From Thermodesulfovibrionales bacterium (lineage in GTDB: Bacteria; Nitrospirota; Thermodesulfovibrionia; Thermodesulfovibrionales; Dissulfurispiraceae): DNA of 64,000 nt. Both the position numbers and the translations under genes were made by a program. The first letter of the stretch is position 1. Each line of letters begins with the position of its first letter. This document shows positions 35,287-45,408 of this stretch, one piece after another. Below the pieces are notes generated by a model, which saw only the letters and a list, made by a program, of their open reading frames with translations, made no database searches and was not told where the DNA came from. The stretch lies in contig JAGUWD010000009.1 in NCBI GenBank assembly GCA_020062545.1, forward strand, positions 62,001 to 126,000. The letters are read 5' to 3'.

Positions 35287-37977
35287 TCAATTGGTCCTCA
35301 TACTTTTATATTTTTCAACCCTCAGATAATCTTTATTCTTCTCAGAATTGCTAATAAGATCGTCTATGAAATTATTCTTCATCCCGAACTTCTCAGCACG
35401 ATTGAGATTATCTTCAAGGAGTTTTATTGCCGATGGGTATTCAGACTGCAATGCATAGTTGTCCGCCATCTCCCACAGACCGACAACCTCACCTCCTTCA
35501 TTCCCCAATTCCCTGAAGATATTAATAGCAATGCCTATACTCTTTTCCGCATTTTTATAATCACCAAGCTTTTTCAAAACACGCCCGATGCTCATGTATG
35601 CCTGGGCAATTATATGCCTGACAGTCCCTATCTCAAGGCTGACCTTTAACGAGTCTTCATAATATTTAAGGGCATCCCTGTATTCACCCTTATCCATCAA
35701 GACATTTCCCATATTGCTTAATGCCACTGCTTCTCCTTCCCTGTTCCCTGTCCTCTTCACGCTGTCAAAGTATTTATTGTAATAATACATGGCCTTTTCG
35801 TATGACTTCTTCTGCTTGAAGATGTTGCCAATGAGGTTATAAACCATACCGAGCCTTGTCTCGTCATTGCCTTTTTCTGATAGCTCCTGGGCAAGAAGTG
35901 CATGGTCTATTGCCTTATCATATTCATCCATGCTTATAAGGGACATCGCAATATAATAATTACCTCCGAACATACCTCTTTTATAACCCATCTTCTTTGC
36001 CCTTTCCACAGCAATCCTCGAAACCCTTTCCATGCCCTTGTAATCGCCCTTCTCGTAAAATGTCCATGCCTCATCGAGCATATCATTTATGCCTGATAAC
36101 TCCGTGTGTGCCTTAGACCCTGCTGATTTCAATGTGTTTATAATATTTTCCTCAAGCTTGAAATCATTGTTTACCATCAATGCATATTCCAGCCTTTCTT
36201 TTGCCCCCTCCTTGTCTCCCATGTCCAATAAAACACCGGCCATCTGCATGGAGACCAGTGCCCTTACATAATCTTTTACTTCAATATTCAAAAATATTTC
36301 CTTATTCGCCCTGTCCGAGACCATCCGAAAAACTTCAGCAGATCCCTTTTTGTCTCCTTTGGCATTAAGCACCCTGCTCCTGTCTATCAGTGCGAGGATT
36401 TCCAGTTCAAGGTCTTTTATCCTTGCTCCAATATTTATGGCACTGCCAAGATGCCTTTGTGCATCGTCATATCTGTTTAACCTTGCGTAGCACTCTGCCA
36501 CATTGTAATGCAGCCGCCCCTGAACAGGCAGATTATTTTGCTTCGAGGCTATTTCAATGGCCTTCTCATTGACATTTATAAAGTCTTCACACTTGCCTTC
36601 CCTGTAAAAGGCATTTGCCTCATCAAGCAGATCTGGAAGGGATTTTTTAACCGATTTTCCCCCGACACCATTTTCCTTAACCTTTACAATCTTTTCAATA
36701 ATCCAGTACTCCTTGCCGTCTTTTCTTACTTTATACCATTTCCTGCCGTTGCCCTCCTTGAATTCTCCTGCAACTTCGAGAACTGCACCTTTATTAACCG
36801 AGGCAGCAGGATCGGAATCAAGGGACGGTTTACGTCTCAGATTTGCAGTATGAACATTGACTATAATATTTTTTGCAGCCTTATCTTTCTTTGTACTGTC
36901 GTCTGTTTTTTCGATTATCGGCTTATTTTCGGGTTCTTGTTTAATCTTCTCTTCAGTAGCCTTTTCTTTCTTTTCCTCCAGAGGTTTTTCTGGCTTTATA
37001 TCAGTTTTCGAAACCAGCATATCGGCAGCGGTATCCTGTTGCAAAATATTGACTGCTATCCCTTTAATCCAGCCCTCTCTGCCATCCGATGTCTTCACCC
37101 TATACCATTTCTTACCTTTGCTGTCTGCAGTCTCGCCTAATACATCAAATACTGCTCCTTTTACAGCCCATGTGACAGGCCGGGAGTCAAAGGATGGTCT
37201 TGACCTCAGAGTTGCGGAGTTGGTTATGATTTTTATGTTTTTTTTGCCCTCTGATTTCGGTTCTTCAATCTTCGCATCTTTTTGCTTTTTTGCAGCAGGC
37301 ACTATATCTTCTTTCGAGTTTTTATTCTCTTTTGATTCCATCTTCAGTTCTTCTTCAGCCCTTGCTGTCTTTTTCTTATCCATCTGTGCGCCGACAGATA
37401 CCCTTGCGCCTCCCGGAAGAAGAATCAGATAGTTACGGACATCTTCAGGCACTTCGAATACTACGGCATCTTCTATTCCCTTATCCGCACTTATTTCCAT
37501 ACGTCCGAAGCTCTCGGTGCCGAGCCTCATGGAACCTGTAGCGCCAAGAGACTGATCCCAGCGTCTCTTTTTATTGTCGATGAGCACGAGGTCTGTTAAT
37601 ACATCTGAAGGGATCGGATTATTGCTTTTATTATGGACCTTAAATCTCACGATAATGAACTTTCCATCGGCTCTCTTTGCAAATACCCCTTCTCCTATAG
37701 ATTTTGTCTCTTTAACCTCCGTTATCGTATACACGGCTTTGATTATCTGTTCCTGTTTACCGTCAATGTACCGTATTTTCTGGAGGATTGTCTGGTTTAG
37801 TGCGTATTCTGCTGCAACAGTACTACATAAGGGAAATACTATCAAAAAAAGAGATAATAAACCTGAATTGAGCGATTCTAATCTAAAAATATATGTCAGG
37901 TGCTGCGAAAAGGGGGAGCCTTTAAGCAGTGTCTGGCATATAAAATTACTTGACTTAATCCTTATCTTTCGCCCCAT
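35287..37977 (-). CDS. Large TPR-repeat protein with two bacterial SH3-like domains, probably exported
   Basis: Two SH3-like blocks (ATLRSRPSFDSRPVTWAVKGAVFDVLGETADSKGKKWYRVKTSDGREGWI; ANLRRKPSLDSDPAASVNKGAVLEVAGEFKEGNGRKWYKV), then many TPRs. Confidence 0.85.
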   Translation of the reverse strand: MGRKIRIKSSNFICQTLLKGSPFSQHLTYIFRLESLNSGLLSLFLIVFPLCSTVAAEYALNQTILQKIRYIDGKQEQIIKAVYTITEVKETKSIGEGVFAKRADGKFIIVRFKVHNKSNNPIPSDVLTDLVLIDNKKRRWDQSLGATGSMRLGTESFGRMEISADKGIEDAVVFEVPEDVRNYLILLPGGARVSVGAQMDKKKTARAEEELKMESKENKNSKEDIVPAAKKQKDAKIEEPKSEGKKNIKIITNSATLRSRPSFDSRPVTWAVKGAVFDVLGETADSKGKKWYRVKTSDGREGWIKGIAVNILQQDTAADMLVSKTDIKPEKPLEEKKEKATEEKIKQEPENKPIIEKTDDSTKKDKAAKNIIVNVHTANLRRKPSLDSDPAASVNKGAVLEVAGEFKEGNGRKWYKVRKDGKEYWIIEKIVKVKENGVGGKSVKKSLPDLLDEANAFYREGKCEDFINVNEKAIEIASKQNNLPVQGRLHYNVAECYARLNRYDDAQRHLGSAINIGARIKDLELEILALIDRSRVLNAKGDKKGSAEVFRMVSDRANKEIFLNIEVKDYVRALVSMQMAGVLLDMGDKEGAKERLEYALMVNNDFKLEENIINTLKSAGSKAHTELSGINDMLDEAWTFYEKGDYKGMERVSRIAVERAKKMGYKRGMFGGNYYIAMSLISMDEYDKAIDHALLAQELSEKGNDETRLGMVYNLIGNIFKQKKSYEKAMYYYNKYFDSVKRTGNREGEAVALSNMGNVLMDKGEYRDALKYYEDSLKVSLEIGTVRHIIAQAYMSIGRVLKKLGDYKNAEKSIGIAINIFRELGNEGGEVVGLWEMADNYALQSEYPSAIKLLEDNLNRAEKFGMKNNFIDDLISNSEKNKDYLRVEKYKSMRTN
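37868..37942. repeat. Short copy of the palindromic element family at the 5' end of the TPR gene
   Basis: ttgagcgattct...atatgtcaggtgctgcgaaaaggg / cctttaagcagtgtctggcatat; shares ttgagcgattct and gtcaggtgc-gcgaaaag with 51387-51438. Confidence 0.75.
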
Positions 37978-38813
37978 TTGAGCTTTGTCCTTAAGACCTG
38001 AAAATAATCACGTTCGCACGGCATGAGAAGCTTCGTTGTAAACTCGGACTTTTTAACTTCGACGGTATCATTCTTTCTCAGAGAGAATCCAACCTGTCCG
38101 TCAAGGGTAAGAAAGACGTCTTCACTTTCCGATCTCATCATGATCTCGATAGTGAAATCATCGGGAAGGACAATGGGCCTGTTCGTAAGGGTATGCGGGC
38201 ATATAGGTGTGAGGACAATGCTGTTCAATGTAGGATACAGTATAGGACCGCCGGCTGACAGGGAATACGCCGTTGATCCAGTTGGTGTTGAGATGATCAG
38301 ACCGTCAGCCTTAAAGGTTGTAACATAAGAATTGTTGACGTACGTCTCGAGGTCTATAATCCGTGCAAGCGCCCCTTTATTGATAACGACATCGTTTAAG
38401 ACTACAAAATCGGCAATCCTTTCTCCATGACGATGTACAGCAGCAGTCAGCATTATCCTCTCTTCTACGGAGCATCTGTCTGCAAGCGCCTTTTCCACGG
38501 CCTCGAATATCTCGTCTCTGTTAACCTCTGTGATAAAACCGAGACCTCCGAGGTTTACGCCGAGTATTGGAACTCCTCTATCTCCAACAAGGCGCGCAAC
38601 ACCCAGCATCGTCCCGTCGCCGCCGAGGACTATAATTACATCTGCCATCGAGGGTATCTGTGACCTCGAATAGCCCTCCATATTAAGAAGCCCGGCTGTC
38701 TCGGCGTCCAGAAACACCTCATAGCCCTTATTCCTCAGCCACGGGAGAAACTCCTTCAATATCTCAACCGGCTCGGGTCTTCCAATCTTACATATTATGC
38801 CAATCTTTTTCAT
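37962..38813 (-). CDS. nadK: NAD kinase
   Basis: VLGGDGTMLGVARLV, GVNLGGLGFITEV, DGLIISTPTGSTAYSLSAGGPI. Confidence 0.97.
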   Translation of the reverse strand: MKKIGIICKIGRPEPVEILKEFLPWLRNKGYEVFLDAETAGLLNMEGYSRSQIPSMADVIIVLGGDGTMLGVARLVGDRGVPILGVNLGGLGFITEVNRDEIFEAVEKALADRCSVEERIMLTAAVHRHGERIADFVVLNDVVINKGALARIIDLETYVNNSYVTTFKADGLIISTPTGSTAYSLSAGGPILYPTLNSIVLTPICPHTLTNRPIVLPDDFTIEIMMRSESEDVFLTLDGQVGFSLRKNDTVEVKKSEFTTKLLMPCERDYFQVLRTKLKWGER

Positions 38814-39231
38814 TTATCCCTTCTATAATTACCTCTCTCGAATTTTCGTCAACATAATTCATCCTTACTTTAATTGCATCTTCAGGAAGTTCGGAAAGCC
38901 TTTCGGCCCACTCGACTACGGCAATTCCACCCGATCCTATATATTCCCATATGCCCAGATCATCTATATCATTTTCCCGTTCAACCCTGTAAAGGTCTAT
39001 ATGATAAAAAGGGGGTGTGGTTTCATATTCTGCTACTATGACAAAGCTTGCACTGCCGATATCCCTTTCAGGAATACCGAAAGCCAATGCAATCCCCCTG
39101 ATTAATGTAGTTTTACCTGCTCCAAGGTCTCCATAAAGGCAGACCGTAGCGCCTCTTTGTGCTTTAAGAATATTACCTATCTTTAACCCAATTTCCTCCG
39201 TTTCCCCCGGAGACCTTGTTATTATTTTCAA
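38788..39231 (-). CDS. tsaE: tRNA threonylcarbamoyladenosine biosynthesis ATPase TsaE
   Basis: LYGDLGAGKTTLIRGIALAFGI, HIDLYRVE, VVEWAERL. Confidence 0.94.
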   Translation of the reverse strand: MKIITRSPGETEEIGLKIGNILKAQRGATVCLYGDLGAGKTTLIRGIALAFGIPERDIGSASFVIVAEYETTPPFYHIDLYRVERENDIDDLGIWEYIGSGGIAVVEWAERLSELPEDAIKVRMNYVDENSREVIIEGINEKDWHNM

Positions 39232-39257
39232 TCCTCAACCTCAACCTTTATCTGTCT

Positions 39258-39707
39258 TTATTTCACCATCCCCTTAATTAAATCCATCTTGCCGATTATG
39301 CCGCGAACATTTCTGCCCTCAACAACAGGGATAAGATGCACCTTTTTCTCCGACATTATCGTGGCTATGTCTTCCACAGGGGTATCTTCCGCAACTGTTA
39401 TGACATCCCTGACGCATATATCGGCCACTGTAACCGCAGCCATCTTCTTGATTTCCTTTTCTATCCTGCTCGGACTCTCGAGCATTATAAAGGCATCGAA
39501 CAGCCTCACAACAGTCGGAATATGCAGCCTTTTATTCTGGCTTATGAGGTCGTTCTCTGTGACAATACCAATCAAATCGCCATTATTATCAACAACAGGC
39601 GCACCGCTGATATTCTTCTCTATAAATATCCGTGCCAGATCTTCTATGGTGGTGGTTGGTTTGACTGTTATAACATCCTTTGTCATTATATCTTTTGCTT
39701 TTAGCAT
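39258..39707 (-). CDS. CBS-domain pair protein
   Basis: KAKDIMTKDVITVKPTTTIEDLARIFIEKNISGAPVVDNNGDLIGIVTENDLI plus a second CBS repeat. Confidence 0.92.
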   Translation of the reverse strand: MLKAKDIMTKDVITVKPTTTIEDLARIFIEKNISGAPVVDNNGDLIGIVTENDLISQNKRLHIPTVVRLFDAFIMLESPSRIEKEIKKMAAVTVADICVRDVITVAEDTPVEDIATIMSEKKVHLIPVVEGRNVRGIIGKMDLIKGMVK

Positions 39708-39769
39708 GGTATCTCCTTTTTATTCTTGATTACACAGATTTTATCAGATTACACCGATTAAAATACAAA

Positions 39770-40474
39770 TCATGTTACAATTCCTATAAATCCGCACTGT
39801 CTTCCGGTAGTCCCCTTTGCATACCTGTATGAATAATATTTTTCAGGAAGGCAGAATGTGCATTCATCGGACATCCATATATTTTCTAATGGAACACCTA
39901 AAGAAAGTGCCTGATATTTATTTGCAGTCGGTAAATCAAGACAGTATTTCTCACCCTTTTTAATTATATACTCTTTTGACTTTGTATCCCCATAACTCGT
40001 CACCTTCTTAACTGCCTCTATTACTTCGTAACCAACCCCGTAACAGCACCATCTTATTGCCGGGCCTATAGCAATCACTATATCAGACGGTATCGAGCAA
40101 AATCTATCCATCATTGCCTTTACTGCCTTCTTCAGAATTTCTTGTGCAGTTCCCCGCCATCCTGCATGGACGGCTCCAACAACATTCTTTTGCATATCAT
40201 ATAAAAGAACAGGCACGCAGTCTGCAACCTGAATTCCAACCAAGATGCCTTTCCTGTTGGAAATAGCAGCATCTGCTATTTTGGGTTCAAAGTCATAATC
40301 CACTATTAAAACCTTGTCCGTATGTTTCTGGATGGGAAGATATATACTATTGGATGCAATGCCGGCTATCCTTGAAACAATATCCTTATCGCTGCCCGAT
40401 GTCTTTGTGGTGAAAAATGCCTTTACAGGAAATCCACTGAAAATAGTAGGGATAATTATAGGGTCATAGCTCAT
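39770..40474 (-). CDS. pgeF: PgeF/YfiH-type multicopper polyphenol oxidase family protein
   Basis: QVADCVPVLLYDMQKNVVGAVHAGWRGTAQEIL, IGPAIRWCCYGVGYEV. Confidence 0.92.
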   Translation of the reverse strand: MSYDPIIIPTIFSGFPVKAFFTTKTSGSDKDIVSRIAGIASNSIYLPIQKHTDKVLIVDYDFEPKIADAAISNRKGILVGIQVADCVPVLLYDMQKNVVGAVHAGWRGTAQEILKKAVKAMMDRFCSIPSDIVIAIGPAIRWCCYGVGYEVIEAVKKVTSYGDTKSKEYIIKKGEKYCLDLPTANKYQALSLGVPLENIWMSDECTFCLPEKYYSYRYAKGTTGRQCGFIGIVT

Positions 40475-40477
40475 GGC

Positions 40478-42706
40478 TCATCTTGCCATTGCCTCCTCAA
40501 CCTTGCTCAGCAGTTCTGTATGTTGAAAAGGCTTTTGTAGGAAGCCGGCTGCCCCGGCCTCGAACAACTCATAAAAATACTGCTCCTCGCCATATCCGCT
40601 GCATATCAGCACCTTTGCATCAGGCTTTAGAGTTCTTATCTCCTTAAATGTCTGCCTGCCGCCTTTCTCAGGCATTACCATATCGAGGATAACGAGGTCG
40701 ATCCTGTCTTTATATTCGTTGAACATACGCACTCCTTCGTTTCCGTGGATAGCAAGGAGTACTTCATAATCGTACGCCTCAAGGATATCTTTCCCGAGTT
40801 CCCTTACCACCTCCTCGTCATCGATAAGAAGGATCGTACCTTTTTTAGGTCTTTCGTTCATAATTTTGTCCCTCCTTTTTTCCTCCACTGTACCGTCTCC
40901 CTTTGGCAGATATAAACGGACAGTAGTACCGAGACCAGGCTCGGAATAAACAGTAATATAACCTCCGTGGTTTTTTATTATCCCGTAAACCATTGCAAGA
41001 CCGAGACCTGTCCCCTTGCCAATACTCTTTGTTGTATAGAAAGGCTCGAATATCTTCTTCTTCACATCAGCAGTCATTCCAACGCCGGTATCCGTAACGC
41101 TCACACGGACATACTCGCCCGGAGGAATCTGGAAATAGTCGACAACCTTTTCGTCATGAAGCAGATAGAATTCGGTTTTTATATAAAGCCTGCCGCCTTC
41201 AGGCATTGCGTCCCTTGCATTTATGCAGAGATTCATGAGCGCCTGATAGAGTTGGTTGCTGTCCCCTTCCACAGGCGGAAGATTTTCTTCGGTATCCACA
41301 ACAATTGTTATGCTCCTGTCAAAGGTCTCCTTTAAAAATGAAGTCATTTCCTTCACAAGGTCATTGATCGATAATTTCGTCATAACGTATTTGCCTTTTC
41401 TCGCAAAGCCCAGGAGTTGCTGTGCAAGATTGGCTGCTCTCGATGCGGATTTTTCTATGACATCGATATACTTATACATCTTGTCCGTCTCCGGCACCAC
41501 GGTCTTCAATAACGATGCATATCCCAGAACACCTGTCAGAATATTATTAAAGTCATGGGCGATTCCACCTGCAAGCATTCCGAGGCTGTCCAGCTTCTGG
41601 GTCTGAACAAGGGTCTCTTCCAGTCTCTTCTTTTCCGTTATATCGACGAAATAGCCGTCAAACCCTGTTAGCTCGCCCTGTTCGTCAAACTCAGGGTATA
41701 CGCTCATAATGACAATAAGCTCATTGCCGTCTTTTCCCATAATCCTTTCCTCTGCATTTTTCAAACCTCCGGCAGATATGACCTTTTGCAATCTATGCCC
41801 TTCCATGTCAGATGTAAACAATCCACAGAATCTATTTGCGCCACCGCAGAGTTCGTCGAATTTTCTGTTTGTCTCGATTATATTGCCGTCTTTATCGAGC
41901 CTGAAAATGGCATGTTCGACCCTTTCGAAGAGGTCTCTTATCTTCTTTTCGGATTCCGCTATTTTTGATTCTCTATCCTTTATTGCAGCGGTCATTGTAT
42001 TAAATTCCATAGCGAGTTCACCGATCTCGTCGCCTGTGGGCTTTATCTTTATTTCAGGATACTCTCCTTCCCTTATCCTCTTTACCGCACCAGAGAGCAC
42101 TGCAAGAGGAGATGTGGCTATGGTAATCAGGAAGTAGACGACAACACTGCTGCCTGCCGCAAAAATCAGCGCAAGCATGAGCCCTCTGAAAACAATCCTG
42201 TTCTCGGTCTCTTTCATTGCAGATTTTGAAAAGCCTACCCTTACCCATCCGATATTCTCCGTGGTTTGCTTCGCCGTCTCTTCCTGAAATATGCCGATAT
42301 CTTCAGATGCCCTCACTGTAAATACAGGGGCATAAAAGATGAAGAAGTCGCTGTCTTCGAAAAATGACAGCGGCGAATTGGAAGACAGCAGAGGAAGCCT
42401 CCCGGAGAATGGACTGCCTTCGTGCATCAGCAGGTTCTCTTTTTTGTCATAGAAAGAGACAAATGCAACGTCAGGAGAATTCTTGATAAATACTGCTGTC
42501 TTCTTCAGGAGATCTGCATTTCCAGAAAGGATCGGCAGTTCTACAGTCTTGCTCGCCAATGTAGTTACAACCTCGGATCTCTTTATAATCTCCTTCCTCG
42601 ATATATCCTTTTCTGTCCTTATTGCATCATAGGTATATGCCATGGAAACAAAGATAAGAATCGGGATCATTAATATAAGCGCCTTTTTTCTGAATGTCAG
42701 TCTCAT
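40478..42706 (-). CDS. Hybrid sensor histidine kinase (sensor-HAMP-PAS-HisKA-HATPase-REC)
   Basis: LGMLAGGIAHDFNNILTGVLGYASLL, LGLAMVYGIIKNHGGYI, C-terminal receiver ILLIDDEEVVRELG...LVILDMVMPEKGG. Confidence 0.94.
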   Translation of the reverse strand: MRLTFRKKALILMIPILIFVSMAYTYDAIRTEKDISRKEIIKRSEVVTTLASKTVELPILSGNADLLKKTAVFIKNSPDVAFVSFYDKKENLLMHEGSPFSGRLPLLSSNSPLSFFEDSDFFIFYAPVFTVRASEDIGIFQEETAKQTTENIGWVRVGFSKSAMKETENRIVFRGLMLALIFAAGSSVVVYFLITIATSPLAVLSGAVKRIREGEYPEIKIKPTGDEIGELAMEFNTMTAAIKDRESKIAESEKKIRDLFERVEHAIFRLDKDGNIIETNRKFDELCGGANRFCGLFTSDMEGHRLQKVISAGGLKNAEERIMGKDGNELIVIMSVYPEFDEQGELTGFDGYFVDITEKKRLEETLVQTQKLDSLGMLAGGIAHDFNNILTGVLGYASLLKTVVPETDKMYKYIDVIEKSASRAANLAQQLLGFARKGKYVMTKLSINDLVKEMTSFLKETFDRSITIVVDTEENLPPVEGDSNQLYQALMNLCINARDAMPEGGRLYIKTEFYLLHDEKVVDYFQIPPGEYVRVSVTDTGVGMTADVKKKIFEPFYTTKSIGKGTGLGLAMVYGIIKNHGGYITVYSEPGLGTTVRLYLPKGDGTVEEKRRDKIMNERPKKGTILLIDDEEVVRELGKDILEAYDYEVLLAIHGNEGVRMFNEYKDRIDLVILDMVMPEKGGRQTFKEIRTLKPDAKVLICSGYGEEQYFYELFEAGAAGFLQKPFQHTELLSKVEEAMAR

Positions 42707-43629
42707 GGATATATCCTCTTTGCCTTTCTTAAAAGTTCAGCAGGGATATGTATCCCCATCCTCCTCGCTGTATTCGTATTAATGTACAAATCGAATTCAT
42801 TGGATGGCGACGGAGGGATTGTCCCCATATCCACCCCCTTAAGCGCCCTTGCTGCCTTTTCACCGAGATGTCTTCCGACATTGGCAGGGTTAAAGGTTAG
42901 TGCAAGCAGTGCTCCATGCTTTACATGTTTTTCCGATATCCCGAGTATCGGGATATTTTTTCTGAAGGACGCCAGAAAGACCTCTTCTATGGCTGTATCA
43001 GTAAGCAACCCCACATCTGGTAGAAGCAAAATAGCCCCGGCTGAATCAACCTGTTTGACGGTATGCACGAACTCAAACGAATTTCTCACGCTGTAGGCCG
43101 AGACATGCGGGTTGGCAGTTCCATCAAGTATCCTCATCAAACCATGACTGCCAACAACCGCTATCCGCCTGATTTGCGGCAGGTAGCTCTTAATAAGGTC
43201 AACATACTCCTTCACAGGCGTCGCCATATAAATGCCTGTTGTGTTAGGCCTGTCAATCTCGGGTGGCGTTATGACAAGGTCATAAATAACGGCAATGGAT
43301 GATGGAAGCTTAAGCGATTCTTCAAGTGCATCCCTTCCAAGCGCTATAACAACCCTTGCCTCTTCCCTTGCTGCAATGCCGTTCAGCCTGCCTTTCACAT
43401 CAGAAGGCAAGTATATCTTTAAAATAGAATCCAGATTTTCTCTTATCCCTGATATGATTTCATTTACCGGCCTGAGTTGCGTATCGCCTATAATAATTAC
43501 ATCGGCAGATTCACAAAAAGAAACAGAAAAGAACATGACGTATGCAGCAATGAAAATGAAGACGAATAGAAACAAAAGATATTTTCCGCTTTTGCAAGCA
43601 CTGTACTGTCTAATTATAAAGTCTTTCAA
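42703..43629 (-). CDS. ABC-transporter substrate-binding-like periplasmic protein
   Basis: GDTQLRPVNEIISGIRENL, TGIYMATPVKEYVDLIKSYLPQIRRIAVVGSHG, NPANVGRHLGEKAARALKG; 4-bp overlap with the kinase. Confidence 0.75.
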   Translation of the reverse strand: MKDFIIRQYSACKSGKYLLFLFVFIFIAAYVMFFSVSFCESADVIIIGDTQLRPVNEIISGIRENLDSILKIYLPSDVKGRLNGIAAREEARVVIALGRDALEESLKLPSSIAVIYDLVITPPEIDRPNTTGIYMATPVKEYVDLIKSYLPQIRRIAVVGSHGLMRILDGTANPHVSAYSVRNSFEFVHTVKQVDSAGAILLLPDVGLLTDTAIEEVFLASFRKNIPILGISEKHVKHGALLALTFNPANVGRHLGEKAARALKGVDMGTIPPSPSNEFDLYINTNTARRMGIHIPAELLRKAKRIYP

Positions 43630-45310
43630 TCGTCTCCGTCCTTGATTGTATTGGCGGAACCTCCTCCGGATCTATAATTACATCCAATACCGTAGGAACT
43701 CCCGATGATATTATATCATTCATAAACTTTTTACTTATCTCTCCAGGCCTGGTAATCCTGATCCCCCTCGCTCCAAGCCCCTCTGCAATTTTAACAAAGT
43801 TCACCTGTTTAAATCTCGGCTGGAAACCTTCAGGACTGCAAAGAAGCTTCCATCCATGGTAGACCATACCGAGCATGGAGTTGTTCATTACAACCCATAT
43901 AACAGGAATATTATAATTAACTGCAGTTGCCACCTCCATGCCGTTCATCAAAAAAGAGCCATCGCCGACTATGGCAATAACAGGCCTCTCAGGCGCAGCC
44001 AGTTTTGCACCGATGGGTGCTGCCACAGCATATCCCATTGATGCAAAACCGAGACCGACATAAAAAGAATAAGGTTTTGCACTATTGATATATCGTATCG
44101 CCCATGCCATACTGTTACCGTTATCCACAAAGTATATAGTGTCATCAGGGAGACTGTTCACAAGGTCTTTCATCAATCGCTGCGGTTTATAAGGCATTCC
44201 GTTTTTCTGCGAAAGTTCCCGCTTATCCATAACATCAAATTTCTCTTTTATTTTTTTTATTTCCCGTTGTCTCTTACTCTTACGCAGACTTTTCGTGCCC
44301 CGTTGTCTTTTGATCTCATAAATGAGTTCACGCAGGACAATCCTGGCATCGCCTATAATACCGGCAGTCACATTATAGTTTTTCCCGATCTCACCGGCAT
44401 CTATATCGATTTGAATGAGTGCTTCCCTTGGAAGCAGTCTTTTATCCCAGCCCGATGTCATCCATTCGTTGAAACTTGTACCTATGGCGAGCATAACATC
44501 AACGCCATTTTCGGTTATGTATTTCTTTGTCACAGGCGACCCCGCAAATCCGAAAACTCCAAGGGAAAGTGGATGAAGTTCGTTAAAAATGCCCTTTCCT
44601 TTAGGTGATGTAGCAACGGGGATATCCATAATCTCGGCGAGTTCCCTGATTTCTGCATCTGCCCGAGAAAGCACGGTACCCCATCCGGCTATAATCACTG
44701 GCATCTGAGCATTAAGGAGAAGTCTTGCGGCTTGCTTTACACCCTCTCTATCAAAGACTGCTGTTTGTCCTATAGGAATAGTTCTATCTTTTTCAGGAAC
44801 TTCGCGCTTCATTATATCGATGGGAAGATTTAGATGTACAGGCCCCGTCCTGCCTGTTAAAGCCATCCTTAACGCCTTTGAGACAACTTCCTGAACCCGC
44901 TGTTCATTTATTATGATATCGCTGTATTTTGTAATTCTCTTGAACATATTAACTATACTCAAACTCTCACCCACAAATTCCTGCACCGCTCCCTTGCCGA
45001 ATACAGACGTGGCAACCTGTCCTGTAAGGGCAAGCACAGGAATAGAATCGGCGTATGAAGATGCAATGCCTGTAGTAAGATTTGTAGCACCGGGACCTGC
45101 AGTACCACAGCACAAACCGATTTTGCCGCTCACCCGCGCATACCCGTCTGCCATAAATGCAGCGCCTTCCTCGTGTTTTGTAACAATGGCTTTTATCTTG
45201 CTTTTGTAGAGGGCTTCATTGATAGGTGTCAGAGCCCCTCCAGGAATGCCGAAAAGATATTCTACTCCATGCTTTTCGAGGCATTTGATTATAATCTCGG
45301 CTGCAGTCAT
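43610..45310 (-). CDS. Acetolactate synthase-like thiamine-diphosphate enzyme
   Basis: GVEYLFGIPGGALTPINEAL, HEEGAAFMADGYARVSGKIGLCCGTAGPGATNL, AIVGDGSFLMNGMEVATAVNYNIPVIWVVMNN; start placed at MTAAEIIIKC. Confidence 0.9.
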   Translation of the reverse strand: MTAAEIIIKCLEKHGVEYLFGIPGGALTPINEALYKSKIKAIVTKHEEGAAFMADGYARVSGKIGLCCGTAGPGATNLTTGIASSYADSIPVLALTGQVATSVFGKGAVQEFVGESLSIVNMFKRITKYSDIIINEQRVQEVVSKALRMALTGRTGPVHLNLPIDIMKREVPEKDRTIPIGQTAVFDREGVKQAARLLLNAQMPVIIAGWGTVLSRADAEIRELAEIMDIPVATSPKGKGIFNELHPLSLGVFGFAGSPVTKKYITENGVDVMLAIGTSFNEWMTSGWDKRLLPREALIQIDIDAGEIGKNYNVTAGIIGDARIVLRELIYEIKRQRGTKSLRKSKRQREIKKIKEKFDVMDKRELSQKNGMPYKPQRLMKDLVNSLPDDTIYFVDNGNSMAWAIRYINSAKPYSFYVGLGFASMGYAVAAPIGAKLAAPERPVIAIVGDGSFLMNGMEVATAVNYNIPVIWVVMNNSMLGMVYHGWKLLCSPEGFQPRFKQVNFVKIAEGLGARGIRITRPGEISKKFMNDIISSGVPTVLDVIIDPEEVPPIQSRTETIERLYN

Positions 45311-45408
45311 TTGAGGGAAATATAACAAAAAACTTCAGACAAAGCAATAATTTATATGTTTTCTGATAAAATATCTATTAACTATATAAATATAAAAAGG
45401 AGTATCTG

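Noticed and set aside
37290-37541. Plus-strand ORFs opposite long minus-strand genes (e.g. those under the TPR, atpD, secD and rtcB genes)
   Set aside because: Antisense shadows of well-supported genes, with no recognisable domains or start context.
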